Shown here one piece after another: positions 8,351 to 20,197 of a stretch of DNA of 64,000 nucleotides. The DNA is from Paraburkholderia xenovorans LB400 (lineage in GTDB: Bacteria; Pseudomonadota; Gammaproteobacteria; Burkholderiales; Burkholderiaceae), in contig NC_007951.1 in assembly GCF_000013645.1 (NCBI RefSeq), forward strand, positions 2,046,001 through 2,110,000, read 5' to 3'. The notes beneath the pieces are model-generated. The model was not told the origin of the DNA. It worked only from the letters and a program-made list of their open reading frames with translations, and made no database searches. The translations under genes and the position numbers were made by a program. The stretch's first letter is position 1, and each line of letters begins with the position of its first letter.

Positions 8351-10720
8351 ATGCACGAATCTGGAATCATGCAGCGCGAGGCCTATGACGACTGGGCCAG
8401 TCAATGGGTTGCGTCGACTGAGGACTACTCGGTTTTCCTTATCACGTCCGAAGGGGACGTTGCCAGCTGGAACCCCGGCGGCACCCGGATCGAGGGTTAC
8501 CAGCTGGAAGAAATCATCGGACGCAATTTTTCCACGCTTTACACCGATGAAGACCGCGGAAACGGGGTGCCGGATGCGGTACTGGAAAGCGTCCTGCAAC
8601 GGGGGCGTCATGAGTCGGAGGGATGGCGCCGGCAAAAAGACGGCACTCATTTCTGGGCGAGCGTGGTTACGACGGGGCTGCGCGATCCCCGCGGCGAGTT
8701 CCGTGGGGCGGTTCAGATAGTGCGAGATGTGGGTGAGAAGCGCAGGGCACATGAAGCCGCGATCGAAAGCGAGCGGCGCTTCCGGCTGCTGGTACAGGGG
8801 GTGACGGACTACGCCATCTTCATGCTCTCACCCGAGGGCTATGTGACGAACTGGAACAGTGGTGCCCGCAGGATAAAGGGTTACAGCGAGCAGGAGATCA
8901 TCGGCTCTCATTTTTCCCGTTTCTATAAGCCCGAAGACGTCGCTGCCGGTAAACCGCAGCGTGGCCTGGAGACGGCGGCCCGTGAGGGGCGTTTTGAGGC
9001 GGAAGGCTGGCGGGTGCGCCGTGACGGGACGACCTTCTGGGCCCATGTGGTGATCCATGCGATTCGCGACGACGAAGGAACCCTCATCGGTTTTGCGAAG
9101 GTGACGCGGGACGTTACCGAACGGCGCCAGGCGAGCGAAATGCTCGAACAGACGCGAGCGGCGCTGTTTCAGGCGCAGAAGATGGAAGCAATTGGCAAGC
9201 TGACAGGTGGCGTTGCCCACGATTTCAACAACGTGCTGCAGGTCTTACGGGGCAACCTCGAACTGCTGGAGAACCGGCATCGCCGCGACAACTGGAGCGT
9301 GGAACGCCTCGCCCACGCAATCGATGCCGTCGAGCGTGGCGCCAAACTCGCATCCCAGCTTCTCGCGTTCGGTCGGCGGCAGGCGCTGCGGCCCGTTGTT
9401 GTGAACCTTGCGGCCATGGTGCGCGCGATGGATAGTATGCTGGCGCGAACGCTTGGAGAAACAGTCAGCGTGGAAACAGTTGTCGCTGCCGGTCTGTGGA
9501 ACACGCTGGTCGATCCTCACCAGCTTGAAAATGTGCTGCTGAACCTGGCTATCAATGCGCGCGACGCGATGCCCACCGGCGGACGCCTTACGCTTGAGCT
9601 TGCTAACGCGATGCTGGACGATCGTTATGTAGGCGCCCTGTCGGATGTGCCGGCGGGTCAGTACGTGATGCTGGCTGTGACGGACACAGGAGTGGGCATG
9701 CCACCGGATGTTGTCGAGCGGGCCTTTGACCCGTTTTTCACCACCAAGCCTGAGGGGCTGGGAACCGGGTTGGGCCTGAGCATGGCTTATGGTCTCGTCA
9801 AGCAGAGCGGTGGACATATCCGGATCTACAGCGAACTCGGACACGGCACGACGGTAAGAATATATTTGCCGCGTTCAATGGCGAATGCTGTTGAGCTGCC
9901 GTCGAGACAAAGCAAGGGAGGGATAACGGGGGGCGGGGAGACCGTGCTGGTGGTGGAGGACGACGCGAAGGTTCAGTCGACGGTCGTCGAGATGCTGGCT
10001 GGTCTGGGTTATTCGGTGCTCAAGGCAGACGACGCGGAGCAGGCGCTCGCGGTGATTCGCAGCGGGGTTCATATCGATCTGCTATTCACGGATGTCGTGA
10101 TGCCTGGAGCACTGCGTAGCCCCGAGATGGCCCGACAGGCCGTGCAGCTTTTGCCTCACCTCAAGGTGCTGTTCACTTCGGGCTACACGCAGAATGCAAT
10201 CGTGCACGGAGGCCGCCTGGACGCGGGCGTCGAGCTTCTCAGCAAGCCGTATAGCCAGGAAGAACTGGCGCGCAAGCTGCGCCACGTCCTTGGGACGCCT
10301 GGCGACGAGATTTCGGGCACAGCAGACGGGCCGTCCGCAGCGCAGACCGGCGATGGCCCCGTGTCGCAAGTGGTCTTGCACGTGCTTGTGGTTGAGGACG
10401 ATGTCGCGTCTCTGGATGCAGTTTGTGAACTTCTCGAAATGCTGGGTCACCATACGGCGAAGGCCGCAAATGCGAAGCAGGCGATGGAGCAGATAGGCAC
10501 TGAAAGCTTTGATGTACTGTTGACCGATCTGAACCTGCCCGATGTCTTCGGAATCGACCTGGCGCAACAGGCCGTCGCCGCTCATCCTGACCTGCACGTG
10601 ATATTTGCGTCGGGAGATAATTTACCGACTGACGTGCAGCTTGGTTTTACATGGAAGGGACTGCGCAAACCCTACACAGTGGACCAGCTTGACGTGGCAC
10701 TCCGAACAATCGGGCAGTGA
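8351..10720 (+). CDS. hybrid sensor histidine kinase, PAS-PAS-HisKA-HATPase-REC-REC
   Basis: A 789-residue soluble hybrid kinase without membrane segments. Two PAS domains cover about residues 20-130 and 140-265 (ITSEGDVASWNPG, LSPEGYVTNWNSG). The dimerisation/phosphoacceptor helix has GGVAHDFNNVLQ with His near 290. The ATP-binding domain shows NLAINARDAM (N box), DTGVGM (G1) and GLGTGLGLSM (G2). Receiver 1 (about 530-645) has VVEDDAK and FTDVVMP; receiver 2 (about 675-785) has VVEDDVAS and LLTDLNLPD. All catalytic motifs are intact. The divergent single-domain regulator at 7826-8186 may be the lost downstream partner. Signal unknown; PAS domains suggest a cytosolic redox, light or ligand cue. 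Confidence 0.92.
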   Translation: MHESGIMQREAYDDWASQWVASTEDYSVFLITSEGDVASWNPGGTRIEGYQLEEIIGRNFSTLYTDEDRGNGVPDAVLESVLQRGRHESEGWRRQKDGTHFWASVVTTGLRDPRGEFRGAVQIVRDVGEKRRAHEAAIESERRFRLLVQGVTDYAIFMLSPEGYVTNWNSGARRIKGYSEQEIIGSHFSRFYKPEDVAAGKPQRGLETAAREGRFEAEGWRVRRDGTTFWAHVVIHAIRDDEGTLIGFAKVTRDVTERRQASEMLEQTRAALFQAQKMEAIGKLTGGVAHDFNNVLQVLRGNLELLENRHRRDNWSVERLAHAIDAVERGAKLASQLLAFGRRQALRPVVVNLAAMVRAMDSMLARTLGETVSVETVVAAGLWNTLVDPHQLENVLLNLAINARDAMPTGGRLTLELANAMLDDRYVGALSDVPAGQYVMLAVTDTGVGMPPDVVERAFDPFFTTKPEGLGTGLGLSMAYGLVKQSGGHIRIYSELGHGTTVRIYLPRSMANAVELPSRQSKGGITGGGETVLVVEDDAKVQSTVVEMLAGLGYSVLKADDAEQALAVIRSGVHIDLLFTDVVMPGALRSPEMARQAVQLLPHLKVLFTSGYTQNAIVHGGRLDAGVELLSKPYSQEELARKLRHVLGTPGDEISGTADGPSAAQTGDGPVSQVVLHVLVVEDDVASLDAVCELLEMLGHHTAKAANAKQAMEQIGTESFDVLLTDLNLPDVFGIDLAQQAVAAHPDLHVIFASGDNLPTDVQLGFTWKGLRKPYTVDQLDVALRTIGQ

Positions 10721-11274
10721 TTCACTATCAGAATGGCTTTCGCCGCTCGGGGCGCATCCAACTTTTCTGACGGAGGCATTGGATTTGCTGGCTCAGCCGG
10801 CCGAGCTGACGGCTGGCGGCTCCGGCAGTCGCGGGACCGCCGATTCGGCGCACGAATAACGCAGAGAGCTGCTCGCTCGCGCTTCCGATTCCACTTGGTA
10901 CATGGTTGTGCCCGGCATGGCCAACGACGTGAGATTCCGATGGTATGCGAGCGCGCCCACCGCGCTGGCGATGCTCGTCTACGATATCCAGACGTCGGCT
11001 CGGCACACCATCGGTCTCGCGATGGCGAGCCGGTTGCTTTGGCCGGTGGCGATCAAGTTGCCGATGCCGCGTGGACTCTGAATGTCTGAATGTAGCTGAA
11101 AAGACGTATGAATCGCCTCTGTTTTCCGGGATCCACCATCCCCGTCCGCATCAGATCGGACCTTAGCAGCACGGCGCGGCTGCCACAGACGCCCATCTGC
11201 GACGCTGGTACGGCCGCGGTCGCTATCGCGACGGCCACAGATCAGCAACGGAAATATGCGGCTAGTCAACGCAG
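10721..11274. other. no gene recognised
   Basis: Open frames on both strands cover parts of this stretch but none shows family similarity or a convincing ribosome-binding site. Nothing further is supported. Confidence 0.45.
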
Positions 11275-11487
11275 CTAGATAGGGCAGCCCGTCTGTCTTA
11301 CGCATATTTCGTACTTCCGATGCGCCTCTTTCGCACAAGCTTCATGGTTCGCCATCTCATGGCAGAGTGTCATGTCGAGTGCTTCGCTCTCGGCACATAG
11401 CGATTTCATCTGGGTGCAATCGACATAAACGAGTCCCGACAGGACCACTGTTGCGAATGCTGCTATTGCGGTGTCTGATGTTTTCAT
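11275..11487 (-). CDS. small secreted Cys-rich protein
   Basis: A 70-residue protein starting MKTSDTAIAAFATVVLSGLVY at 11487: a short basic N-terminus, then a hydrophobic stretch, consistent with a signal peptide or signal anchor. The mature part contains six cysteines (DCTQMKSLC, MTLCHEM, HEAC, YEIC, TGCP) with a spacing that suggests disulphide pairing in the periplasm. No family is recognised. A shorter homologue of its N-terminus occurs at 33595-33711 (AVAAPATVILCGLVYVNCAQ), so it belongs to a small repeated family of this region. Function unknown. Confidence 0.55.
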   Translation of the reverse strand: MKTSDTAIAAFATVVLSGLVYVDCTQMKSLCAESEALDMTLCHEMANHEACAKEAHRKYEICVRQTGCPI

Positions 11488-11699
11488 GCTTTTCCCGATA
11501 CGACAATTTTGCATGCTTTCCCCTATGCGACAAGGCCGGTCACACAGGCGCGCGGACCGACGCGTCGGCGGAGCCCTGCAAAATGGACCATGCCGGAAAC
11601 CAGTCCGTGAGTCTGGGATAACCGTCCACCGTTGCGTCTACCCTGCCGATGGCCAGGAATAGATGCAGTCATCACGCGAGGCAGGAGCATCTGACTACC

Positions 11700-12191
11700 G
11701 GATTTTAATGTTCCGTATCGTCGATACAGGTGCTTCGGTTCTCGGGAGCGGTACGCTAGCGCGAACCCACCGTACGCCTGCCCCAGGCCGGTAGTAGCCG
11801 TCCTGTTCTGTATGTCACCCAAGCGTCTTCATGCCCCGGATGGCCAATGCTTTCCGTGCGACACAAACGGAAATGTTTTCCTGGGCATGCCAGACTGTCC
11901 GGCTGCGACGCGTAGCGATTCGCTATCCTCAGTTTCATCAATATGCGCCTGGAACCGGGAGGTGCTGACATCGTCGAACCAGCGGTCCAGTTCGCCAAAA
12001 AACGGTTCCTGAAACCACTCGTTCATCGCACGCAATGGATTGCCCTGTAGATGTTGGGGCTGGTTCGGTGAGCACTGGGGCCCTTGCGGATTAGTGGTGG
12101 CGAGGGCTGTTGACGAAGGCACGCCGCCCTGTCCGAGTCGGCGCAAAAATGTGAATGGATTCCAGTTACCATTCCCGCGTTCCCTATTCAT
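11700..12191 (-). pseudogene. third Hsp20 gene of cluster A, degraded
   Basis: The start MNRERGNGNWNPFTFLRR and the later segment EPFFGELDRWFDDVSTSRFQ align with the intact third Hsp20 proteins at 22649 (KKWNPFKFLRG, ALERWFGDFSSSRFQPRID) and 37740. The frame then fails near LRVAAGQSGMPRK; continuation peptides ALAIRGMK, QDGYYR and VRASVPLP appear in other frames down to about 11700 (compare GCYRLERAYG and TRTIPMP in the intact copy). Several substitutions and at least two frame changes are present, so this is real decay. The same slot in clusters B and C is intact. Confidence 0.75.
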
Positions 12192-12258
12192 GTTTTAACC
12201 TCAAGATCAGGATAACCAGGTCGTAGAAGTCGAGTCGGAGCACCGTGAGACCGCGGAC

Positions 12259-12540
12259 CTATGCGGCCAGCTCGAAGCTGGTTCCCGGTTCACCGCAGCA
12301 GCCCGCATCGATTGCTTTTACTGCGTAGCCCATTGCTTCACGCTGCGCCTCACCTGCACTTGTCCACCTCTCGCTGAAGCGTGGTAGGTGCCAGTCCGCC
12401 ACTGTTGTTCCGTCGCGGTCGATTTTCAGGATCGCGATGAACGTGTCGTTAGCGGAAGAACGCGTTGCGATGTGGCGCACGGGAATGGCGCGAATGTGGA
12501 TTGAGAAACCTTTCCAGGATTCCTGTATTTCGTTATGCAT
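12259..12540 (-). CDS. conserved small protein, paralogue of 32973-33254
   Basis: A 93-residue soluble protein (MHNEIQESWKGFSIHIRAIP). It is clearly related to the 93-residue product at 32973-33254: both share ESWKGxxI, R.IAxRxxxxxSxxxFIAIxxIxRDG, the block DWHLPRFS.RW and a closing LAA. The 97-residue protein at 17440 has a weaker version (VEWHVPKCYR). A GGAG site lies 9 bases before the ATG. Inserted between the second and third Hsp20 genes of cluster A. The family seems restricted and its role is unknown; location suggests a stress-linked function. Confidence 0.7.
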   Translation of the reverse strand: MHNEIQESWKGFSIHIRAIPVRHIATRSSANDTFIAILKIDRDGTTVADWHLPRFSERWTSAGEAQREAMGYAVKAIDAGCCGEPGTSFELAA

Positions 12541-12615
12541 GACGATGTTCTCCGTAGGGTCGGCGAGCGGCTCGATGCAGGCGCCGCCGTGTATTCCACA
12601 ACACGGCCCGAACCG

Positions 12616-13038
12616 CTAGCCAGCAGTGACCGCGATACGTCGTGGCCGGGCTTCATCACGCCGCGGAATGTTGAGTTTCAGTATGCCGTCGCGCAGTTGC
12701 GCATCAATGCGCGACGTATCGAAATTGCCGCTGAGCGTGAATGCCCTCGCGAAATGCGGGTCCTGTACCTCGGCATGCTGTAGACGCAGGCCAGACGGCG
12801 TCGATACAACGGCCTCCGCCTCGATGTAGAGGCGGTTGTCCTGTACCCGGATGTCGAGCTTCTCGCGAGACACGCCGGGCAGGTCGGCCAGCAGCGTGAC
12901 GCCCTGGCCGTCCTCGAATATGTCGACGGCAGGCGTGAGCGTGGTGCGCCGCGCTCCTGCGTTCGCCCCTGCTTGTTGCCTCGCGACGGCCGCGCCCGTT
13001 TCCGATGAGCGTTCGGCCACTTCAGTACGATCATTCAT
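12616..13038 (-). CDS. Hsp20/alpha-crystallin small heat shock protein (cluster A, second gene)
   Basis: A 140-residue small heat shock protein. After a polar N-terminal arm (NDRTEVAERSSE) the alpha-crystallin domain runs from about residue 40 to the end: PAVDIFEDGQGVTLLADLPGV, LYIEAEA, FARAFTLSGNFDTSRIDA, DGILKLNIPR. It acts as an ATP-independent holdase for unfolding proteins. The start at 13038 matches the N-terminus of the paralogue at 21786 (MNDRTQVAER); an in-frame ATG two codons earlier is possible. It lies 27 bases after the first Hsp20 gene of the cluster and shares its heat-shock promoter. Confidence 0.9.
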   Translation of the reverse strand: MNDRTEVAERSSETGAAVARQQAGANAGARRTTLTPAVDIFEDGQGVTLLADLPGVSREKLDIRVQDNRLYIEAEAVVSTPSGLRLQHAEVQDPHFARAFTLSGNFDTSRIDAQLRDGILKLNIPRRDEARPRRIAVTAG

Positions 13039-13065
13039 GGTCATTCTGCTTTGTCTTGCTTGCGA

Positions 13066-13506
13066 TTACTGGACGGTAATGGCGCGTGGCTTCGACGCTT
13101 CGAGTTTGCCCACGCTGATCTTCAGACAACCATTCGTATAGCGTGCCTCGACCTTGTCCGGGTCCGCCTGCTGGGGAAGTTCGATCACGCGTCTGAACGA
13201 GCCGGAGAATCGCTCCTGCACATAGCTTCGTACCTCGTCGTTCCGGCTGCGTTCGAGGTTCTTGCGCTCGCCGCTGATGATAAGCAGCCCTTTGTCGATT
13301 GACACGTCGAGCTGGGCAGGATCCAGCCCCGGCGCAAATGCGACGATCTCGATTGTGTCGTCGGTACTGCCGATGTTGATTTCCGGAAACGCGCCGAGCC
13401 GGGCAGCGCGCAGGCTGGTGGAAAAGCCACCGAAGACACTTGCCATCTGCTGTTGCAGACGGTCGATTCCACCGAACAGGTCGGTGCTGAAATAGGGATC
13501 ACTCAT
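13066..13506 (-). CDS. Hsp20/alpha-crystallin small heat shock protein (cluster A, first gene)
   Basis: A 146-residue protein starting MSDPYFSTDLFGGIDRLQQQM, the IbpA-like N-terminus. The alpha-crystallin domain includes INIGSTDDTIEIVAFAPGLD, KGLLIISGER, SGSFRRVIELP and NGCLKISVGK. It is the leading gene of cluster A and is closely related to the first genes of clusters B (21296) and C (36783). Transcription probably starts from the heat-shock promoter at 13635-13663. A co-chaperone holding role with the neighbouring Hsp20 is expected, as for IbpA/IbpB-type pairs. Confidence 0.92.
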   Translation of the reverse strand: MSDPYFSTDLFGGIDRLQQQMASVFGGFSTSLRAARLGAFPEINIGSTDDTIEIVAFAPGLDPAQLDVSIDKGLLIISGERKNLERSRNDEVRSYVQERFSGSFRRVIELPQQADPDKVEARYTNGCLKISVGKLEASKPRAITVQ

Positions 13507-13634
13507 GGTCTGACTCCCTCGGTAAAAGGAGGCGAACCGGACCACGCGCTCCAGTTCGCCTGCCACGGGTCTAATCCGCCGACAAACAGATCGAAACATG
13601 CAGCGCGTGAAACGCGACCGCCTGAGCGGAATCT

Positions 13635-13663
13635 AAAATAGGTCAACCCCGTGAAATTTCAAG
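13635..13663 (-). promoter_or_regulatory. heat-shock (sigma-32-type) promoter of Hsp20 cluster A
   Basis: On the minus strand, CTTGAAA (13657-13663) and CCTATTTT (13635-13642) are separated by 14 bases, close to the RpoH consensus CTTGAAA/CCCCATNT. The same arrangement precedes clusters B and C and groES. Confidence 0.75.
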
Positions 13664-13700
13664 ACGGGAAAAGTTGGAAATCTGCAATTCCGGAGGGAGC

Positions 13701-14330
13701 GTGAATCTGCACGATATATTGCAACGCCAGATGGATGCGGTCGGGTTACCGCTTTACGCGATAACCGTCAGTGCCGTGCCGCAAACCAATACGCCCTTGC
13801 TGGCGATCCTGCACTGGCACGGCTTTCGACGCGCGACGCCAGTCACGATCCCTGGCATTGAAATTCCGCCTCGTCCGGTCGCCAGCTCTGCAATCCAAGT
13901 CAGCGAGCGGTGGGGAAGTTTCGAGGTGATCGATCATGCGTTGCTCGATGTGGCATGGCAACTCGGGGCGTGGGATCTGGAACGGCTTGAGCGGCGACCC
14001 TGCAATACGATCGGCGCCCCGGCAGGAGAGGCGCTGGCGTGCCGCCAGGCGTTCGGCGAGTACGTCGACGATCGCAACGGCGAGACGCGGCTTGTCGACG
14101 AGGCGCCGTATCGCGAGAAGCTGATGCGTCTCGCGGCCGAGAACGGATACATGCGCTGGACGTTCCGTCCAGTCAAGGGAGGCATATGGCAGACAGTCGG
14201 CGATCCCGACGACACGCTGCAGCCCGACGGCGGGCGCCGTCCTCCGTGTCCCGTTTTGCCGCAGAAAACGGGACGCCGCAATCGCGTCGTCTACCGCCTG
14301 GGGCGGGTTCGGCGGATCATTCTGCCGTGA
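13701..14330 (+). CDS. conserved hypothetical protein
   Basis: A 209-residue protein from a GTG at 13701 with CGGAGGGA just upstream. The N-terminal half ([20 protein letters not shown]) looks like a compact alpha/beta domain; a Trp-rich central part ([26 protein letters not shown]) and an Arg-rich tail follow. No membrane segment or known motif is seen. It lies between Hsp20 cluster A and groES, its start only about 40 bases from the cluster A heat-shock promoter, which points the other way. No function can be proposed. Confidence 0.55.
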   Translation: MNLHDILQRQMDAVGLPLYAITVSAVPQTNTPLLAILHWHGFRRATPVTIPGIEIPPRPVASSAIQVSERWGSFEVIDHALLDVAWQLGAWDLERLERRPCNTIGAPAGEALACRQAFGEYVDDRNGETRLVDEAPYREKLMRLAAENGYMRWTFRPVKGGIWQTVGDPDDTLQPDGGRRPPCPVLPQKTGRRNRVVYRLGRVRRIILP

Positions 14331-14364
14331 AACATTTTGTAACAACTGGAATTCTGGCGACCTC

Positions 14365-14393
14365 TTGAAGCGCTCCGGCGGCGCCCCTATTTC
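14365..14393 (+). promoter_or_regulatory. heat-shock (sigma-32-type) promoter of groES-groEL
   Basis: CTTGAAG (14365-14371), 14-base spacer, CCCTATTT (14386-14393). It ends about 125 bases before the groES start. No CIRCE element is visible between it and groES, so RpoH rather than HrcA control is suggested. Confidence 0.7.
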
Positions 14394-14517
14394 GGTTTCC
14401 GCCAGCTCTCAGCTGGTACGGTTGCGCCCAACGGCCAATGGCAATCGCCCATCTCGCGGGTTGCGTGCGCAGCCGGGTTCCCTTTTTGGTGATCTGTTAT
14501 CGCTCAGGAGATGGAAG

Positions 14518-16492
<1,975 letters not shown>

Positions 16493-16640
16493 ACGTTGGC
16501 TGCCTTGTGCTGGACAGCCGGTCAGCGTGGCTGGGCCCGGCTCCATTTCCCCAGAGGCTTGGAGCCGTCATCGGTGGCTGTAGCGCTGTCCGGCGCACCT
16601 GTTTCATGTTTGTCCAAAGGATTGCTGGCGTGGGGTGAGC

Positions 16641-16901
16641 ATGGATCTGACTCTGACGATCGATTCGCGGCCGCTTGACTTTGAACTCGACGACGTGATC
16701 GCTGGCCTGCTTGCAGTGCGTTTAAACGTGCCTCCGGGCGAGGATACGCGCGCCGCGATTGGTCGCTACCTGGGGGAGGTCGGTGGGCCGTGGATCCTGG
16801 ACGAAAATCATATGCGCAAGCGCGTGCTGCGCAGGCTGATACTTGATATTGCCGATCCGGCGCTGGTGGTCCGGTATCTCATGACCGAGCGACCCAAGTG
16901 A
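16641..16901 (+). CDS. small hypothetical protein
   Basis: An 86-residue acidic protein (MDLTLTIDSRPLDFELDDVI) preceded by GGGGTGAGC. No motif is recognised and no membrane segment is predicted. It follows groEL by about 150 bases and may be in the same transcript. Codon use is like its neighbours, so it is probably real. Confidence 0.5.
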   Translation: MDLTLTIDSRPLDFELDDVIAGLLAVRLNVPPGEDTRAAIGRYLGEVGGPWILDENHMRKRVLRRLILDIADPALVVRYLMTERPK

Positions 16902-17082
16902 TGCGAAGCGGTGAGCCGGATATGGCTTGAAATGGATGCTTCGATAACCTAAATTAATTTCTGTTTCGGCGATGTGATCGGTGCATCACGTGCTGCATGT
17001 TTCCATCTGTTTGTTAGCGGCGGTAGGGCAGGCGAACTGAACCCGAGGCTTTTCTCCTGCCGCCGCATGCAAGGAGAAAATC

Positions 17083-17265
17083 ATGAATGTCTTCCATTCT
17101 GATCCACACACCGACGGGCTGTTCGAGCGTCTCCAACGAAAGATTGCCACCCTGTCTGGCGCCGGTGCATCCGCGCTAAGGAGCGGCTATCGGAAAGTAT
17201 CGCGCAGAGCCGCTGCCGTCTGGTCGGCGATGCAACTGAAAGCAAAGCATTTGCGACATCGCTGA
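17083..17265 (+). CDS. small basic hypothetical protein
   Basis: A 60-residue basic protein (MNVFHSDPHTDGLFERLQRK) with a strong AAGGAGA site 5-6 bases before the ATG, which is the main reason for calling it. The C-terminal half is rich in Arg, Lys and Ala. No family recognised. Confidence 0.45.
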   Translation: MNVFHSDPHTDGLFERLQRKIATLSGAGASALRSGYRKVSRRAAAVWSAMQLKAKHLRHR

Positions 17266-17439
17266 TAGTGGGTGGTCCCGCTGGCGCGCGGCCACCCGCG
17301 GCGGCGTTAGCAATGCGGCTGTCTATATTGACGCAGGCCTGCTGAGCGTCCATGCAAGTGCTGTTGCGCCTCAGGCTCGCTACAGGTGTAACCACTTCGG
17401 TTAGCCGCCCGTGAGACGGTGCGGCGAGCGGAGGAGCCG

Positions 17440-17733
17440 ATGAACACGATCAGGAGCGAAAAGAGAAACGGATACGACGTCCATGTGAAGGTCGTGCAGG
17501 TGCATCGAGGTTCCAGCACGATGCAGGACAGCCGTCTGCCCACGGCGGGCTATGTGCCGCTGGTGCAGATTTGCCGGGATGACGAAGTCGTTGTCGAGTG
17601 GCACGTGCCGAAGTGTTACCGGCCACGGTCCTTGCGCAAGGAAACGGAGGATGATGCGCTTGCATATGCATCGAAGCTTGTAGAGCAACGACCGTTCGAT
17701 GGGCCGCCGTCGGGCGTCCCGGTGGCAGCCTGA
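17440..17733 (+). CDS. small hypothetical protein, distant relative of 12259 and 32973 products
   Basis: A 97-residue protein starting MNTIRSEKRNGYDVHVKVVQV with GGAGGAG upstream. The middle (VPLVQICRDDEVVVEWHVPKCYR) resembles the IAIxxIxRDG and DWHLPRFS blocks of the 12259-12540 and 32973-33254 proteins, so the three may form one family. Function unknown. Confidence 0.5.
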   Translation: MNTIRSEKRNGYDVHVKVVQVHRGSSTMQDSRLPTAGYVPLVQICRDDEVVVEWHVPKCYRPRSLRKETEDDALAYASKLVEQRPFDGPPSGVPVAA

Positions 17734-18273
17734 CTGTCCAGGAGCCTTTGCCCTTGGATCTGGGCACAGCCTGACCAAAGACGCGGTAACAGGAAAACCG
17801 GACTTACCGTTACCGCGCCACACCGCGACTTTCCGGATGAACATGTCTTAATAGTCACGTCCTGGCATTACGCAGTGCCCGGTGCGCTCGCCTATGTCAG
17901 CGGGCAATTGCGGCGATGGAGCGAGCAATACGGCTCTGCCGGATTGGGCCGAAGCATGAGAGAAACACCTATGCGCGTCGGCTGGTGGCTGTTCCCGGCA
18001 CAGTCGTTCATGCGTGCGGCCGCTTTGACGAAAAAAGGTCTTCGCACGAGTGAACTCTGGAATGTCAGCCTTCGCTTGGACTGGATGGCTATCGGGATGA
18101 ATAGCCGCCGCAGGCGGCAGCGTGACTGTCTCGTTTATCCCGTCGACACGCGGCCATTGACGACACACCTATCGATAGGACCCGCCCCCGGAAAAAGTGA
18201 ACATGCGCGACTTCGAAAGGGCGCGGCGGATCCAGTCTGGAGATCGTTCCGGGTCATGTCGAAGTGATCACAG
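17734..18273. other. no gene recognised
   Basis: Two overlapping open frames on opposite strands (17848-18168 and 17875-18267) are present, but neither has a ribosome-binding site or known similarity. Nothing else is supported. Confidence 0.45.
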
Positions 18274-19511
18274 TCAGCGTGCGCAAAAGCGCGAATCCTG
18301 AGACGTTTCGGGTTGGACGGCGAAGCGGATTTCAAAGGTGGTGCCGTGACCTTCGCGGGTCTCGAAGCGGATCCTGCCGTCAAGAACCCAGCAAAGTTCC
18401 TTGACGATAGCCAGCCCAAGGCCCACGCCGGTATGTCGTCGCCAGCGGCCCGTTCGAACTCGTCGAAGACGCGTTCCCTGTCCGATTGCGCAATGCCCAC
18501 ACCGGTGTCGGCGACGCGCAGATACCAGCCACCTTCGCCGTGGCCACCCATCGCTAGTTCGATTTCACCGGCGTTCGTGTACTTTGTCGCGTTCGACAGC
18601 AGGTTCAGCGCCACCTGCTTTACCTTGATGCGGTTCGATAGCACCATTGTCACGCCCGCGTCGAAAACGGTAGACAGACGCAATCCTTTTGCCTCGATAG
18701 CCGGACGGCAGGTCGTTACCAGTTCGTCAAAGAGTTCGCGCAGGTCAAACGGATCGACCGCAAGCGGCGCGCTGTCGCCCAGCACCACCGAGTACTCGAC
18801 CATGTCGTCCACCAACTGCTTCATGTCCGCGGCCTGCCGGGTGGCCAGTGCCAATCCGGCTTCCGTTTTCGATGGCGCGCGCGAAATCAGCTGCAGCGCG
18901 ATGGAGAATGCGTTCAGGAAGTTGCGCAGGTCGTGCACGACACTGCGGGTAATCTGCATGCGCGATTCATAAAGGTCGCTCACTAGCCGCTGTTTCAGCG
19001 TCAGTTCGTGGTTCGCCCGCTCGAGACTACCGGTGTAGTTATCGATTTTCCGGTCGCGTTCCGTGACCACTTCCCGGATCGATGTCACCGCGACGACGCC
19101 GAGCGCCTCATCAATCAGTCGCCGGGCACGCCTTTCGTGGCGCCTCGTGAACGAGTCATTCGTTTCCGCAAACGTCTCGGCCGCGTCCGCCAGCACCTGC
19201 CGGAACAGGTCGAGTTCGTGAACCAGTTCATCGATGCGATAGCCCTGTTGCCAGCGGACCTTTCCGTGCGTGCGGGCGTCGCGTTCGATCGCCGGCTCCG
19301 GCTGTTCGAGATCCTGCGCTTCGAGAGCAGTACAGATCCCGTCCAGGATTTCCGGCAGATGATCGGCGAGCTGATCGTACGTCAGCTTGTCGGCCTCGAC
19401 GAGGCCGGCGTCGCCGAACACCGCATTCATCCATTTTTCGGTGAGAGCGGTCCGCTCCCGACGCAGGAACCCGGCAAAACTGCGAAGCGGACCTGCTTGC
19501 GTATCAGTCAT
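18274..19511 (-). pseudogene. sensor histidine kinase with frameshift in the ATP-binding domain
   Basis: From ATG 19511 (MTDTQAGPLRSFAGFLRRER) the protein has an N-terminal sensory helical region (about residues 1-150), a coiled coil (NYTGSLERANHELTLKQR), the H box SVVHDLRNFLNAFS, the N box VALNLLSNATKY and the G1 box ADTGVGI. At about 18430 one base is missing: the G2 box and the rest are found one frame over as GVGLGLAIVKEL, LDGRIRFETREGHGTTF, ending at 18274. The reading frame without the shift runs on in nonsense to 18135. The broken C-run (expected ACCCGG, seen ACCGG) could be a true mutation or a sequencing slip. Confidence 0.85.
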
Positions 19512-20197
19512 GGTTGGTGCTTGCAGAATAGTATTTCGACAGAACGGGGCGCCCAAATGACGCAGAACGCGTCAGGAACCCCCCTGTAACCGGTTCAAAG
19601 CGACGCACCGGAGTCTGTCTGACACGGGAAAGGGAAGACCCTCAAATGGTTCTTGCCGTGGCCAGAAGGGGCGCTGGCGCGGTGGGCAGGATCGCCACGC
19701 GTTATTCCTTCAATCCCGCAATTGGAACACGTCTTGCGGTTCGACTAGGGGAAAAAAAGCATAAACCGGGGCCGTATTATTTAATTCTCCTTGTTGACGA
19801 CGAGCCACGGGCTTGTCCGGTGTTTCACAACGCCTCCAAGGTGGCTCGGGTGGCGCCTGGCAAAGGGTATCTGTTTGTCGACGACGTGCAGACGGCCAAA
19901 CAGCACCGCCGCGAGGTGGATGCCGCGGTCGAGAAACCACCGGCGGACAGAATGGCGTAGGCACGCTATCTCCGGGACTCACGACCAGATCGACTCGACA
20001 CGTTGCGCCGTACCAGCATCTGCGCGGCCTTCGTGCGCCGCCTCGCTTCGTGGCCTGGCGCAGCACACATGAATCTCGATATAGCGCCCGGCCAGACAGC
20101 ATGCGCATCGGCATTACGTCAGGTCGTGACCGGCTAACAGCCAGGCCACCTATCAAAGCCCGAGCCGGTTCGCGCTCCGGGCGTGCCGCGGCTGCCG
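19512..20197. other. no confident gene
   Basis: One open frame on the plus strand (19646-19960, 104 codons, MVLAVARRGAGAVGRIATRY) is possible but has no ribosome-binding site or similarity. The remaining sequence shows nothing recognisable. Confidence 0.4.

Noticed and set aside
17848..18267. Two overlapping frames on opposite strands
   Set aside because: Neither has a ribosome-binding site or recognisable protein content.
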